A DNA stretch of 64,000 nucleotides from Cavia porcellus. Lineage: Eukaryota; Chordata; Mammalia; Rodentia; Caviidae. Below the pieces are notes generated by a model, which did not search any database, was not told where the DNA came from, and saw only the letters and a program-made list of their open reading frames with translations. Positions 23,360 through 34,139 of the stretch are shown piece by piece. The translations under genes were made by a program, and so were the position numbers. How positions within the stretch are numbered: position 1 is the stretch's first letter; every line of letters begins with the position of its first letter. Location of the stretch: NCBI RefSeq assembly GCF_034190915.1, contig NW_026947484.1:138792982-138856981 (forward strand), in the 5' to 3' direction.

Positions 23360-24181
23360 TGTTGGTAAATATTTAAGAAGAGAGAGTTTTAGTCAATTAG
23401 TGAAAGATGAAAATACATTGAGGATAGAATTGCAATTTGAAAAAGAAATAAATCTAAAGAAAAATTAATGAAACAAAGTTCTAGATAAAACAAGAAAGGA
23501 TTGAAACAAATAACTAGTGAAAATATTAAATATATCCCACAGGAAATACTTTAATTTTCTATAGTTGCATGGTTAATAAACAGGCATGTAAGAGCCTGAA
23601 ACATTTACTGCGACACATTTCGGTGCACCAGGAGTACAGGCATGGCTTACGTAGGTCTTACTCCCAGGTTCCTGAAGTTTGGAATCAAGGTATCACCTGG
23701 GCTTCATTCCTTTATCTATTCCCAGGACTTCTTCCAAACTCATGTGACTGTGGGCACCATTTAGTTGTTTGGGTTGTAGGACTAAGCCAGAGATTGCTTT
23801 GTTTCTTGAGACCATGTGTTATTCCCAGAAATGTGGCTGTGTCACAGACTTACCCACAATATGACACTTTCTTCTTCAAGGTCAGCAGGAAAATCACTCC
23901 AGTCAGCCAAGGACTCTCATGTAATGAATGTAATCAGGTAGTGACCTTCCTATCGCCTTTTCTATATTCCACTGGCCAATAGCAAGTTATGGATTCTACC
24001 TACATTCAAGAAGAAAGAATTACACCAGAGCGTGACACATTGAGAGTCATTTTACAGCTCATTCACCATAAGAGAGATAACCAGGTAGAGATACAGACAA
24101 CTTAGCTGACATAGATGGTTGCTGGGAAGATGGTTTTATTTCAGAGAACAACTCATGTTAGCCATATAGGCACTCATTCTG
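23360..24181. other. Unassigned; part resembles an old interspersed repeat
   Basis: 23800-24010 ('gtgacacttt', 'gtaatcaggtagtgacctt', 'tattccactggccaatagc', 'ggattctacctacattcaa') resembles a known old mammalian repeat block (GTGACATCCCATC...TTCCATTGGTTAGAAGC...CACACTCAAG), whose family I cannot name safely. The 137-codon frame at 23569-23982 includes it, so I do not treat that frame as a gene. Confidence 0.35.
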
Positions 24182-24240
24182 TCATGCAATTCACAGAGGT
24201 GCCGATAAGGCATCCTCCTTTGGATAAAATGAGTCCGACT
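24182..24240. repeat. 59-bp direct repeat, copy 2
   Basis: Second copy of the sequence at 22949-23007, in the same orientation, 1,233 bp downstream. It lies 187 bp before a young ID insertion. Confidence 0.95.
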
Positions 24241-24426
24241 GGCATTACCTCCATTACCTGGGGGCATACTCTTATTGAATTCATGTTGAGTAATAGGTCC
24301 GGCAATGAGTTGCAAGGACTGCTGTTACGGAAGGTAATTCTTTTCAGAGATGCAAATGTGTGGCACAACATAACTGATCCTTGTAGTTTTTGGTGAGACA
24401 CTGCCTCTTTTAAAAGAGGGAGTAAC

Positions 24427-24534
24427 AAGGGGCTGGGGGTTTAGCTCAGCGGCATAAGCGCCTGCCTTGCAAGCAGGGAGTCGTGAGTTCCATCCCCGGT
24501 ACCGATGGAAAAAGACAAAAAAGAAAAAAAAAAA
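24427..24534 (+). mobile_element. ID SINE, young copy with 15-bp TSD
   Basis: Body 'ggggctgggggtttagctc', a 5-bp stem cctgc/gcagg around CTTGCAA, then 'gagttccatccccggtacc' and a tail 'gatggaaaaagac' plus poly-A. It is flanked by an exact 15-bp TSD 'aaaagagggagtaac' (24412-24426 and 24535-24549). The B box reads gttcCatcc instead of gttcGatcc, which may weaken Pol III transcription. Confidence 0.97.
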
Positions 24535-24954
24535 AAAAGAGGGAGTAACCTTCAGGAACCAAACTGAAGAAGCAATCAGCTACCTGCATAGACTGAGGCA
24601 ACATATTACTTAACTCAAGTTTGGATTCTCATGTGTAAGATGATGCCCTAGAAGCACATTGCTGGTTTTCAAATTATGATTCTCAAATTTTAACTTTTTA
24701 TAAAAGTTTTCTAGGATTTCAGCCAAGAAACTGCTGTCCACCAGGCAGCAAAGATTTTAGTTTTTCAAAGAACCAATTGGTTTGTCTATTACTCTTTCTC
24801 TATTTAACATCTTGGAGATTTGTGAAAGACATCTATGAAAGAGAATAACTCCTACTAATTCCTAAAAATTATTCTGAAAATCACTGACCTAGCTAGTCTT
24901 AGCGTCTAATGCCGGTTTTCTTTAATCCACGAGACATAACTTTCTATAGAGATT

Positions 24955-25120
24955 TAAAACTGGGACTCAGAGTCAGAATATTCTTGGGTTGAATTTTGAT
25001 TCTACCACTTGGGAACTGGAGTAAGTTATTTAATGTCCTCAATATTCATTTCCTCATGAAGGTAAAAATAGAATCTCCACATAGAATGACTGAGAAGATT
25101 TATCCGGAGCATTAAGATCA
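24955..25120 (+). mobile_element. MIR SINE
   Basis: 'gggactcagagtcagaata', 'gggttgaattttgattcta', 'ccacttgggaactggagta' and 'agttatttaatgtcctcaa' follow the MIR tRNA-like head and core (GGACTCTGGAGTCAGACTGCC...CCACTTACTAG...AGTTACTTAACC). Confidence 0.72.
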
Positions 25121-25336
25121 GAGTGTCTGAAACTTATTCCATGTAGTAAAGTCTCCTAAGAAGTTCAAATCAACATCTGACCTGTCAAGTAATAAATGAT
25201 ATACTACAGGGCCTTGATTTCAGCCCTTTATCATACCAGGTGGGGGGACTTGTATTTCTGCAACCAGCAATGCTAAGATCATACAACTTCCCCACCAAGT
25301 CACATAACAGCAATTGCACAACTGTGCATGTTAAGG

Positions 25337-25548
25337 CAGGGTTTCTCAGTCTCACACCATTGACATGTTGAATCAGTAGATTGTTATGAAGGACCACCCT
25401 GTGCCTTATAGGATGATTAGCAACATCTCTGACATCTGGTCACTAAATGCCAATTTCATTCCTGTTTCCCTACTGAACAATAAAATGTCTGCAGACTTTG
25501 CCAAATATCCTCTGGAGATTCAATATTGCCCATGGTTCAGAGTCACTG
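25337..25548 (-). mobile_element. MER20 (hAT-Charlie DNA transposon), near full length
   Basis: On + it starts 'cagggtttctcagtctc' and ends 'catggttcagagtcactg', the two MER20 termini. Between are 'accattgacatgttgaatc', 'tgtgccttataggatgatt', 'agcaacatctctgacatct', 'aaatgtctgcagactttgc' and 'aaatatcctctggagattc', collinear with the family. Length is about 212 bp against ~218 bp for the consensus. The expected 8-bp TSD is no longer clear. Confidence 0.85.
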
Positions 25549-25749
25549 CAGTAGGCAAACTCCCGACTAAAGAGATGAGGTGATAGATAAGGTTATGATC
25601 AATGGTGTCAATAATACTTGAGTTCCTATCTTGATTGCACAAGGAACAGGCTTCCATAACCATAGTTTAAAAGTCTCAAGTCATGAGTCAAAGATCATAT
25701 ACTAAGTGAGATAATAGTCTTCCAAAAACATCAGTTTCTCATCCTTAGA

Positions 25750-26030
25750 ACCTGTAAACATTATCCTCTGAACAAAAGAGTCTTTGCAATTGGGAAAAGG
25801 ATTTAGAGATTATCTTTAATTATCTTTGTGAAATCTAAATGTAATCACAGTCATCCTAAGAAAAATGATAGAAAAATGTGAAGCAGAGATAAGACACACA
25901 CTGACAGAGGAAGACGCTGACCTCACAGGCAGAAACCGCAGTGTTGCAGCCAATCTAGACAGCACTCAAGGCTGTCGGACCAAGCTTTGAATATAACTGG
26001 CCTGATTTCAGGCCGGGAGAGAAAACCATA
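25750..26030 (+). mobile_element. MLT1-type (ERVL-MaLR) LTR, old
   Basis: 'gagtctttgcaattgggaa', 'gtaatcacagtcatcctaa', 'aatgtgaagcagagataag' and 'cagtgttgcagccaatcta' are collinear with the MLT1 LTR (GGTCTTTGCAGATG, GAGATCATCCTGG, GAGGCAGAGATTGGAG, TATGCAGCCACAAG). The 3' end is eroded. Confidence 0.7.
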
Positions 26031-26590
26031 AGGGAAAAAAGAGGTGGGATCAAAAGAAAACTAAATTAACAGTCAGGATGTAACTATGAAACAAACGTAA
26101 ATCTGTTAACAAAAGCAACAATGAAATGAAAGAGAAAGAACACCTTTTTTGGTACATCCTTCTTGGTACTGATTTCCTAAGACAGAGTTGTACCTCATTT
26201 TAGGAACTTAATTTGTATTACTCTTTGGGAGAACATAGACGTATTTCTTTGTATGGGGAAGATTGCCATGCTCGTGTTTGTCTCTTAATGAAGAATTTGC
26301 CAACTGAAGGAAATTGCCTGCAAACAAAAGCATTCGTCAACTAGCATATTACTGAAACTTTTTCTGTCACTTTTCTACTATCTAAAATCAATTCCAAATG
26401 GATTGCAGTTTCATATTCATAGGTTTTGTATCTGTGGAGTACAACAATCATATCTGAAAATATCTTTTAAAATATACATCTACATTGAACAAGTACAGAC
26501 TTTTTTTTCTAATCAGTATTCCCCAAAGAGTTATCTAATGATTCTTTATGTAGAATTCAACTGTATTAGGTATTGTAAGAAATGTAAAGA

Positions 26591-26618
26591 ATGTGTGTGT
26601 GTGTGTGTGTGCGTGCGC

Positions 26619-26663
<45 letters not shown>

Positions 26664-26665
26664 TA
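26591..26665. repeat. 75-bp alternating purine-pyrimidine tract (GT)n(GC)n(GT)n
   Basis: Strict R-Y alternation throughout. It includes 19 bp of uninterrupted GC (26615-26633) flanked by GT/TG repeats. Such tracts are strong candidates for the left-handed Z-DNA conformation. The opposing open frames across it are composition artefacts. Confidence 0.97.
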
Positions 26666-26759
26666 GATCTGAGTATATGTAGATTCTAGTATCCATTAAG
26701 ATTCCTGCACTCAATCCCCTGCAGACACTGAGGGCCAGCTTATATTTAAGTTTTATTCT

Positions 26760-26840
26760 CCTTTTTCCAGTATTGTAGTTGAACCTATCACCTTGTGCAT
26801 GAATGGCAAGCACTCTACTACTAACTACATTCTCAGCCCC
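26760..26840 (-). mobile_element. ID-type SINE, old
   Basis: On + 'ccagtattgtagttgaacc', 'ggcaagcactctactacta' and 'actacattctcagcccc' are the reverse complement of an ID head (GGGGCTGAGAATGTAG...GAGTGCTTGCC...GGTTCAA). Confidence 0.75.
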
Positions 26841-28111
26841 AGAATTTTTATTTTCTTTAGAAAAACACTTTATGGCTTCTGTGCGGTGGATGAAGAATTG
26901 AACCTCAGTTAGGGTGATACTTATACTTCCCAAGTGGGTAATGAAGAAGCCCTGTATGTGGAGGGTATTCCTAGAACTGAAGAAGTTAGTCAATCATTAT
27001 ATTTGAAGATTAAGCTGAGCAGTGCTATGGATTGGGACATACTTCAAATGACAAAGATAAATTCGTGTTTTGTAGTTCACTGAAGAGAAGCAAGCATGTT
27101 AGGTACGATTTTTCTGGTTATAGATTGTAGATTGTTCATAGGAAGAACAGAAACTGGTCTCATCATTCCTTGAAAATACTTGTGAATTCCCTCTTTTTTT
27201 ATTTAGAAGAGTGTAAAAATGTAGCCCCAGTTTGGGATTTGTTGGATATTATTAGTTTCCCTCTTTTAAAAGTCTTTGAAACAATTCTCCAAATATTTTA
27301 GTGTTCATTACACGTTCTCACTTTTAGCCTAAATCCTTTGGGCTATCAGGGTTAAATTTAATTTCTTGTTGAAAAATGGCTGCCTTCTTCCCAACAGGAG
27401 GCAGTGTGATAGTTTTGAAAAACCTATAAACCTCACTTCTCACCTTATCCTGTGAGGTCTCCCTGCTGAGAAATCACTGTGCTTTCCGCTTTGGGGGCTG
27501 CAGAGGAAAAGGCTTTCTTCCTTATACTGCTTCTGAGGAGGCTATTAAAAAGACAGCTTTACAGGACATTTATAGTATTTCTGATCTTAGAGGGCAGACC
27601 TGCAGGGCCTGACGGAGGAGCAGTGTTTGTGTGTGTTCTGGATGAAGCTGCTGTCTTCAGAACCAGATGGTCCATGATGTCAATGGAAAAAACCCTGAAG
27701 CACGCTACAAGAAAAAAAAAAAAATTATGGCTCCCAGTATAATATTCTCAATACATTGGGCTTCAGATGAGGAGAGAAAATAGCTGGAAAACTTTCTCAC
27801 TCCTCACACCCCTGTCCATCTGTCACTTTGAGCTGCAGGGAAAGGAAAACCTGGAGGAAGAGAAGGAATTAAATGGGGTGAGAGGATAAAGCAAAGGGAT
27901 ACAGGGACCTGAGAGCTAATGGGCTTTCCTTCTCACCCACCGCCCCTGTTTCTCATCAGCAGTACTTAGCACACTAGAATACAGCTCTCTGTTTCTATAG
28001 GAGATATTCTTCCTAGACTGTGTTTGAGATCAGTGTCCCTACCTTAACTACCTCTGTAATCTCAGAACTCAAAACAACATCTGTACAAAGTAGTTCAATA
28101 AGTATAAGGAG
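26841..28111. other. Unassigned, mostly non-repeat sequence
   Basis: 27360-27720 is GC-richer, shows no repeat signature and carries an 87-codon frame (27479-27742) with no recognisable domain. It could be a conserved non-coding block. The rest is AT-rich. Confidence 0.4.
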
Positions 28112-28328
28112 AAAGTAGTTCTAAGCAGTAAGTAGCAGTGCATGCCTATAATCCCAGAACAATGAGAGGCAGAGGCAGGAGGATCCCAAATTTGAACCCA
28201 GCCTGGGAAACTCAGACATTTAGGAAAAATCTATCCCCAAATGAAAATAAATAAAGAAATAGGTGTTGAATACAGCTCAGTGTGGAAGACCTGTGTTTAA
28301 CCCCCAGTACTTACACAAAGTTAAAAAA
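28112..28328 (+). mobile_element. B4-like SINE (B1 + ID dimer)
   Basis: The B1-like half has 'gtgcatgcctataatccca', 'gaggcagaggcaggaggat' and 'gaacccagcctgggaaact'. An A-rich linker and an ID-like half follow ('gaatacagctcagtgtgga', 'gtttaacccccagtact'). Confidence 0.88.
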
Positions 28329-29214
28329 TTGAAATGACAGTTGAAGCTATATGAGAGAAGACCATGGAAACAAGAAGCACACGAGAGAAAAGAAAGAAAC
28401 CAAGCTCCATTGTATGGTTTGTATATGTAATCATCATAATAAGTCTTTGGTTAAATTTTCTTCATTGCTGTTTTTTGAGGTTGGGGTTTGTAAACTCACT
28501 TCCCAGAGGAGAAAACCAAAACTAAAGATAAAGCAACTCATGTGCTCAAGATTAGGCAGCATTTGTGCCATATCTGATTGACCTCAAAATGATTCCCCTC
28601 ATATAACATGCTCCTCCAAGGAAGCCACCATGACTATTCTTCCTTACAACAAAGCAGAAGGGAAAAAAAATGGCCATTGTAGGAAAGAATGATTTGGGAA
28701 TATGAATCTAACACAGTATTTATTACAAACAAATTCTACCATAACAGGATACTATTTTTAGAAACATTTACAGTTGGATTTCTAATAGCTTTCTAACCAT
28801 TTTCCACTGAATGGAAAATGAATTCTAAACAGCCTGGAGAGCTGAAATAGTGATTTATGTTGTTAGAAAATGAGGCTTAAAGGACAGATCAAATTCTCTG
28901 TTTTGATTAAGGAAGAGCCGTGCCAATGTTGGCTCTTCATCTAGAATAAGGAGGAAGAAGAAGAAAAGAGGGGGAGCAGGAGGACAAGAATTATCGTGAG
29001 TGTCTCTGTACAACTTTTTAGTAAGAGCAATAAGAGAAAAATGCTCTCCCGAGTTTACTCTGTCAGGCTGAAGTTGAACAGTGCAGGAGCTTTGAAGAAG
29101 TTGAAGCAAGATTGATGTGTGTAGTTCGCTAATGCAAGCTTATAAGATTTTATAATGGAATATAAAGTTTTAATATTAAGATACTATAGCTATCTATCAG
29201 TGATGTGTTTCACT
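28329..29214. other. Unassigned sequence
   Basis: 28498-28580 ('cccagaggagaaaacca', 'aaagcaactcatgtgctca') may be a weak minus-strand MIR. A purine-rich run lies at 28947-28985. Nothing else is recognisable. Confidence 0.35.
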
Positions 29215-29622
29215 TCATGGCCAATGCATCCTTTCAAAACAAAGAACAGATAAAGACATTTCTAGACAAAAAAAGGGAAAGTTCATTACCAATACACCTG
29301 TTAAAAATATTAAACAGTCCATCAGATTGATCAAAAAGATGCTAACATAGCACAAGAGCTTGCAAATGTGTGAAATAAATGTTAAGCAAGAATAAAAATG
29401 TAGAGGCATTGTGTTTTTTTGCTTTGAAAATATATCATAAAGGTAGAGTAATAAAAACATGGCACTGAGAAAAAAAAGACATAAAGTAACGGAACAGACT
29501 AAACAGCTCAGACATAAACTCATATATTCAATAAGGGTACCAATACTAAGAAATCACAGGTAGGAAAAATTATATAAATAGTCTTTTTGATAAATGACGT
29601 TTGGAAAAGTGGACCATCAACT
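29215..29622 (+). mobile_element. L1 ORF2 fragment, left part of a split L1
   Basis: 29440-29620 follows the ORF2 C-terminal region: 'aataaaaacatggcactga', 'cggaacagactaaacagct', 'gtctttttgataaatgacg' and 'tggaaaagtggaccatcaa' (the NKWCWENW-type segment). The same ORF2 resumes at 30262 after two LTR insertions. 29215-29430 is A-rich and probably the same element. Confidence 0.7.
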
Positions 29623-30090
29623 GTAAATTTGTTAGAATTCTCCAGAAAAACAGAATCAATAAGTTTCAGAGGAAGGAGCAGACTTACTAGTACTAATGGT
29701 TCAAGTGAATTTGAAGATCAACATGATCACCATCCATTATTCAGAAACAGGAAAACTAAGAAAGTTAGTGGTAAAACTCAGTCCAAGTACGGAGTCCTGA
29801 GAAGAGTGAAGGGATAAGTTGCTGGGAGTTCTAGACTTTGGGGCCTGATACCCAGGAGCTTGATGTCTGAGTACAAGAAAACATGCTTCAATTTAAAAGT
29901 TTGCTTTCTCTGTCTCTGTCTCTGTCTCTGTCTCTGTCTCTCTCTCTTTTGCAGGCTTTAAATGGATTTGAGCTGCCTGCCCACCTTCACTAGGGTCATC
30001 AGCTTTATTGTTTTACTTGTTCAAGTTTTGATTCCTTCTGCAGTCACTCTCACTCTATGGCTCCTCCCTTTTCTCAGCTTTCTGGTCACC
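29623..30090 (-). mobile_element. MLT2-type (ERVL) LTR, old, inserted in L1
   Basis: On + it starts 'gttagaattctccagaaaa' (reverse complement of the MLT2 3' end, CTGTTTCTCTGGAGAAC). It has 'ggggcctgatacccaggag', then after a microsatellite 'ttgagctgcctgcccacct', 'cactagggtcatcagcttt' and 'actcactt'-like sequence matching the MLT2 5' half (GGCCCACCCACATT, GGGCAATCTGCTTTACTC). The right edge is uncertain. Confidence 0.6.
29903..29950. repeat. (TCTGTC)n microsatellite
   Basis: Six or so TCTGTC units followed by a (TC)n run, inside the MLT2 remnant. Confidence 0.95.
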
Positions 30091-30095
30091 ATGAT

Positions 30096-30245
30096 GTGAG
30101 GAGTTTGCTTCCACAATGCCCCTCTGTCTTTCTGCTTCTGCCATAAAGTCTGCCAACTATAGACTGTAATCATGAGGCAAAAATAAATCTCGCTTCCTTT
30201 TAGGTTGTGGGTCTCTGTGATAAGAAAGTGACTAACACAACAAAA
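30096..30245 (+). mobile_element. MaLR LTR, 3' part
   Basis: 'ctgccataaagtctgccaa', 'catgaggcaaaaataaatc', 'ttaggttgtgggtctctgt' and 'aagaaagtgactaacacaa' match the 3' part of the MaLR LTRs at 8040-8213 and 40600-40764. The 5' part is missing or merged with the MLT2 sequence. Confidence 0.7.
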
Positions 30246-30261
30246 TTAAAGAAAGAAATTA

Positions 30262-30900
30262 CACTTTTGTCTCACACCATACACAAAAATCAACCAAAAA
30301 TGGATTAAATTATGAAACACGAGACCTGAACCCATACAAGTTCTGGGAGAAAATATAGAGAAAAGAACTGCTACACATCAACTTTAGCAATTATTTCTTA
30401 CATATGACATCTAAAGCACTGGTAATAAAAGAAAAATTAAATAAGTAAGATTATACCAAATTTAAAATATCATGTATAACAAAAGAATTGAGAATGGGAG
30501 AAAATATATTTAAACCAAATATTTGATGATAAATTCTAAACACTAAAGAGACATCTACAACTTAATAGTAGAAATAAAATGTTAAGCAAAAATTAATAAA
30601 TTGAATAAATATTTCTCTAAATGAGACAAATGTCAACAAATATATGACACTATTAATCTTCAAGATGATTCAAATCAAAATCACATCCTTCACACCTGTA
30701 GGGATGAATACTATTTAATAAATCAGATGAGAATGTGAGTGAAACACTACCACATGGCCCGTGGTAATTCTGGGTTTATATCTAAAAGAATTCAAGTCAG
30801 GATCTTCAAAAGATACTTGTACACCTGAGAATAACATTATTAACATGGCCACAATACGGAGGCAACATAAATGAAAAAAATATATATATAGAACAGAAGA
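30262..30900 (+). mobile_element. L1 ORF2 C-terminus and 3' end, right part of the split L1
   Basis: Resumes with 'tcacaccatacacaaaaat', 'aaaatggattaaattatga' and 'acgagacctgaac', the ORF2 segment that directly follows 29620 in intact L1. Later 'atcctt-cacacctgtaggg', 'ctgggtttatatctaaaag' and 'aacatggccacaatacgga' mark the C-terminal end. Confidence 0.82.
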
Positions 30901-31628
30901 AAGGTGACAGTGTAAAAGGTGATGGAAAGTTATAACTTTTTTTGAACCTGGAATTGAGACCCATAGAAATAGCAACTTAACAAAAAGAAAAAGGAAAGTT
31001 CCTGAAATCAAGAAGCATCTACAAGAAAATGAAGTCACAACACTGAGAAAAGAATAAAGCACTCTGGAACTCTAATTCCAGCTTAGAAAACGAGGACCCT
31101 TGTTGGATACAAGGTAAGCCCTGAGAAGGTCAGCACCCTCCAGAGTGACAATGGACCAGCCCTGCTGGCCCCATGAAGAGCTCGCAGTTATTGTAATCTG
31201 GAAATCCAGTGAGAGATTTTATTTTGAAAGTGACACCTTCTGCATGGCAGGCTTGAGTTGGATAGAAGTCCACTGCAGTGCCAACTATATCTCGAAGTAT
31301 ATACTCAGGTACTGTTTTGAGAAAGGGTTTGTCGTTTAAAGATGAGCTGCCCTGAGAATGAGAAGTCACAGAACAATTACACCTCAGGGTTTCTATGGTC
31401 ACCTTACTGCAGTGACTAGGTAGGAGGTGACTGCAAGAGAGAGATGCAAAGAGGTGTGGGCTATTCAAGGCCCCCCTGAGAAATTTAAGTAACAACGAGG
31501 TGATGGACAGCCTAACACTGTTCTCTCTGATGGGAAACCAGGGCAATCACTTGCCCTTTCCTGAGGAGTCTATGTCTAAATTACTGGCACAAAGTATAGT
31601 GGACCTCTTGGACCTTCTTGTTTTCTAC
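30901..31628. other. Unassigned, mostly non-repeat sequence
   Basis: 31070-31600 is GC-richer and carries a 138-codon minus-strand frame (31130-31546) and a shorter plus frame. Neither shows a recognisable domain, signal peptide or codon bias. It could be non-repeat intergenic DNA or a fragment of a processed transcript. Confidence 0.35.
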
Positions 31629-33800
31629 TTCCCTTTTTAAATTTTTTTAAACAGATTAAGACAAAAGAGGAAATAACAAAGCAGATCAGAACAGAACATT
31701 GTAAGTAACAGTATATCACCACAAGACAACCCATAATTAACAGTAATTACCACAATCTCTCTTTCTTTGAAATAGTTAGGCATAACTTCATATATAATAG
31801 TATCAAACATAACAATTTAGTATAAAATCATTCAAGAGAATGAAAGTATTACATGGCATTCAGAATCAAATATCAGAAAATGAACAATGGCTGCTATATT
31901 ACCTTATTTTCCATAGAAAATTTATTTATACTATCACACATAATAAAATTAAATAACATAAAACATGATAGAACCAAAGGAAACAGAGAACAAAAGCATG
32001 GTAGGACTTCAGAGTAAGACGATATTAAACCAGCACTGGCTATTATACTGTCTTGTTTTCTTCAAAATAGCTGTTCATATCATCACAGATAATAAAATCA
32101 AACAAACCACAATAAAATCATTCCAAATAATGAATGCAAACATTGAAATCAATTTAATGGGAAATCATGATTACCATAAACCCTTATGTACTCTTACCAT
32201 TTCTTACATTAGTGAGACTATATAGTATTTTTACATGTGAGTTTGATTTATTTTGCTTATGTGTATGGTCTCAAAATGCATCTATTTATTTATAAATATC
32301 TCAATGTGATCATTGTTTATATCTGAGTAGTACTCCTTTGTATAAACATACCACATCTTTTTTTATCCATTCCTCAGTTGATGGACACTTAGGTTGTTTC
32401 CAAGATCTGGCTATTACAAATCGTACTGCTACAAACATGGGTGCAAATATATCACTGTGGTATGATGTTTTCAGTTCTTCTGGGAATATGCCTAGAAATG
32501 GAATAGCTGGTTCGAATGTGATTTCAAATCCCAGCTTTTTGAGAAATCTCCAGACTGACCTCTATAACGGCTGCACCAGTCTACACTCCCACCAACAGTG
32601 CAGGAGAGTTCTTTTTCCCCACAGCCTTTCCAGCATTTGCTGTTAGTATTTTTCTTGATCATGGCCATTCTTTCAGGAGTGAGATTGGAATCTCAGTGTG
32701 GCTTTAATTTGCATTTCTCTAAGACCAATGATGGTGAACATTTTTTCATGTATTTACTTGCCATTTGTGTTTCTTCACCTGAGAACTGTATATTCATCTC
32801 AGATGCCCATTTTTGGACTGGGTCTTTGAATTTCAGGGGTTTGATTTTTTAAAATTCTTTATATGTTTTAGACAGAAGTCTTTTGTCTGAGAGACAGTTC
32901 ACTAATTTTTTTCCCAGTTTGTGGGTTTTCTTTTCACTGTGTTGGAGATTTCTTTTGACATGCAGAAACTTTTTAATAAGACATGGTTCCAGCTATTGAC
33001 TCTGGGAAGTATTTCCCATGCAGTTTGATTCCTGTTCATGAATTCTTTACCTACCCCTATGTCTTCAAGGCTTTTACCCAATTTGTCTTCCAACAGATGT
33101 AGTGTTTCTGCTTTAATATTCAGATCTTTGATCCATTTATATTTTAGTTTAGTACATGGTGATAGACATGGGTCTAGTTTTATTTTTCAGCATATGGAGA
33201 GCCAGTTTATCCAGTACCATTTTTTAAAGAGACTGTTGTTCTTCCAGTGTATTTGTTTGGCCTTTTTATCAAAGATAAGGTGGTTGAGTGTGTTTGAAAT
33301 TGTGGTTATATCTTCCAATTTATCCCATTGATCTTCAGATCTGTTTTTATTCCAGTATCATGTTGATTTTATTACAGTAGCTTCGCAGTATAACTTCAAG
33401 TCAGGGATTGTGACACCTCCTGACTTGTCTTTGCTGCTTAGAATTGTCTTTGCTATTCTAAGTCTCTTCTGGTTCCAGATGAATTTTAGGAGTGATTTGT
33501 CTAATCTATGAGGTATGTTGATGGTATTTTTGTTGGATTACATTGAATCTCTATAATAGTTTTGGGAGAATGGCCATTTTCACAATATTTATTCTTAGTA
33601 TCCATTAACAATGGATGTCTTTCCATTTTCTGAGATCCTCTTCAATTTCTTTTTTCAAGGTATTATAATTTTCTCTGTATAGATTTTTATGTCTTTCATA
33701 AGATTAATTCTTAAGTATTTCATTATTTTGCGTGATAGTGTGAAGGGTGTGGCCTCTCTTATTTCTCTCTCAGTGATTTTGTTGTTAGTGTATAGGAATG
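31629..33800 (-). mobile_element. L1, 5'-truncated, with 3'UTR
   Basis: Starts with T/A-rich sequence (31629-31650, tail side). About 540 bp of A-rich 3'UTR follows, then ORF2 C-terminus in reverse: 'ttatccattcctcagttga', 'tgtttccaagatctggcta', 'gggaatatgcctagaaatg', 'accaacagtgcaggagagt' and 'tgtttggcctttttatcaa'. It is truncated in the region before the RT active site, at 'gtgtataggaatg'. The same 3'UTR occurs in the copies at 45721 and 57932. Stops in all ORF2 frames show it is dead. Confidence 0.88.
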
Positions 33801-34139
33801 GAGCTCAGTTTTCTCTTTGCTTTCTCCATCTGTCAAAGTAATCAGGGATACACCTCAGCTTGGATTACTGCTAATTCCCACAGTGTATAGAAGGAAAAGC
33901 CTCTGAGGCAAGGAGGGTACGTAATAAGTACACAAGCTATAAAGCTAACTTAGACAACAGTAACTTGGGGACTACACACTAAGAGCCACTGCAACGAACA
34001 CAGGTTAAATCAGAAACCACACCATGTCCAGTGGGAAATGCAGGGCAGGACTGAGCACTCACACAGCAAAAGGCAAGCATAAAAACAAAACAAATGCAGT
34101 TGTGACTCCCTCCCCCCACCATACCTGGGGTATTTCAAT
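33801..34139. other. Unassigned block between two opposed L1s
   Basis: GC-richer than the L1s on both sides and matches nothing I know. Could be 5' material of either L1 or a short stretch of non-repeat DNA. Confidence 0.35.

Noticed and set aside
23569..23982. 137-codon plus-strand open frame
   Set aside because: No domain or homologue recognised, and its 3' half looks like an old interspersed repeat. Length alone is not enough in AT/GC-mixed mammalian DNA.
26535..26993. 152-codon minus-strand open frame with Thr-His and Ala-Arg runs
   Set aside because: The central third is a translation of the GT/GC microsatellite and the right part crosses an old ID SINE; not a gene.
31130..31546. 138-codon minus-strand open frame
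   Set aside because: No recognisable motif, signal peptide or splice context. Kept only as part of an unassigned non-repeat block.
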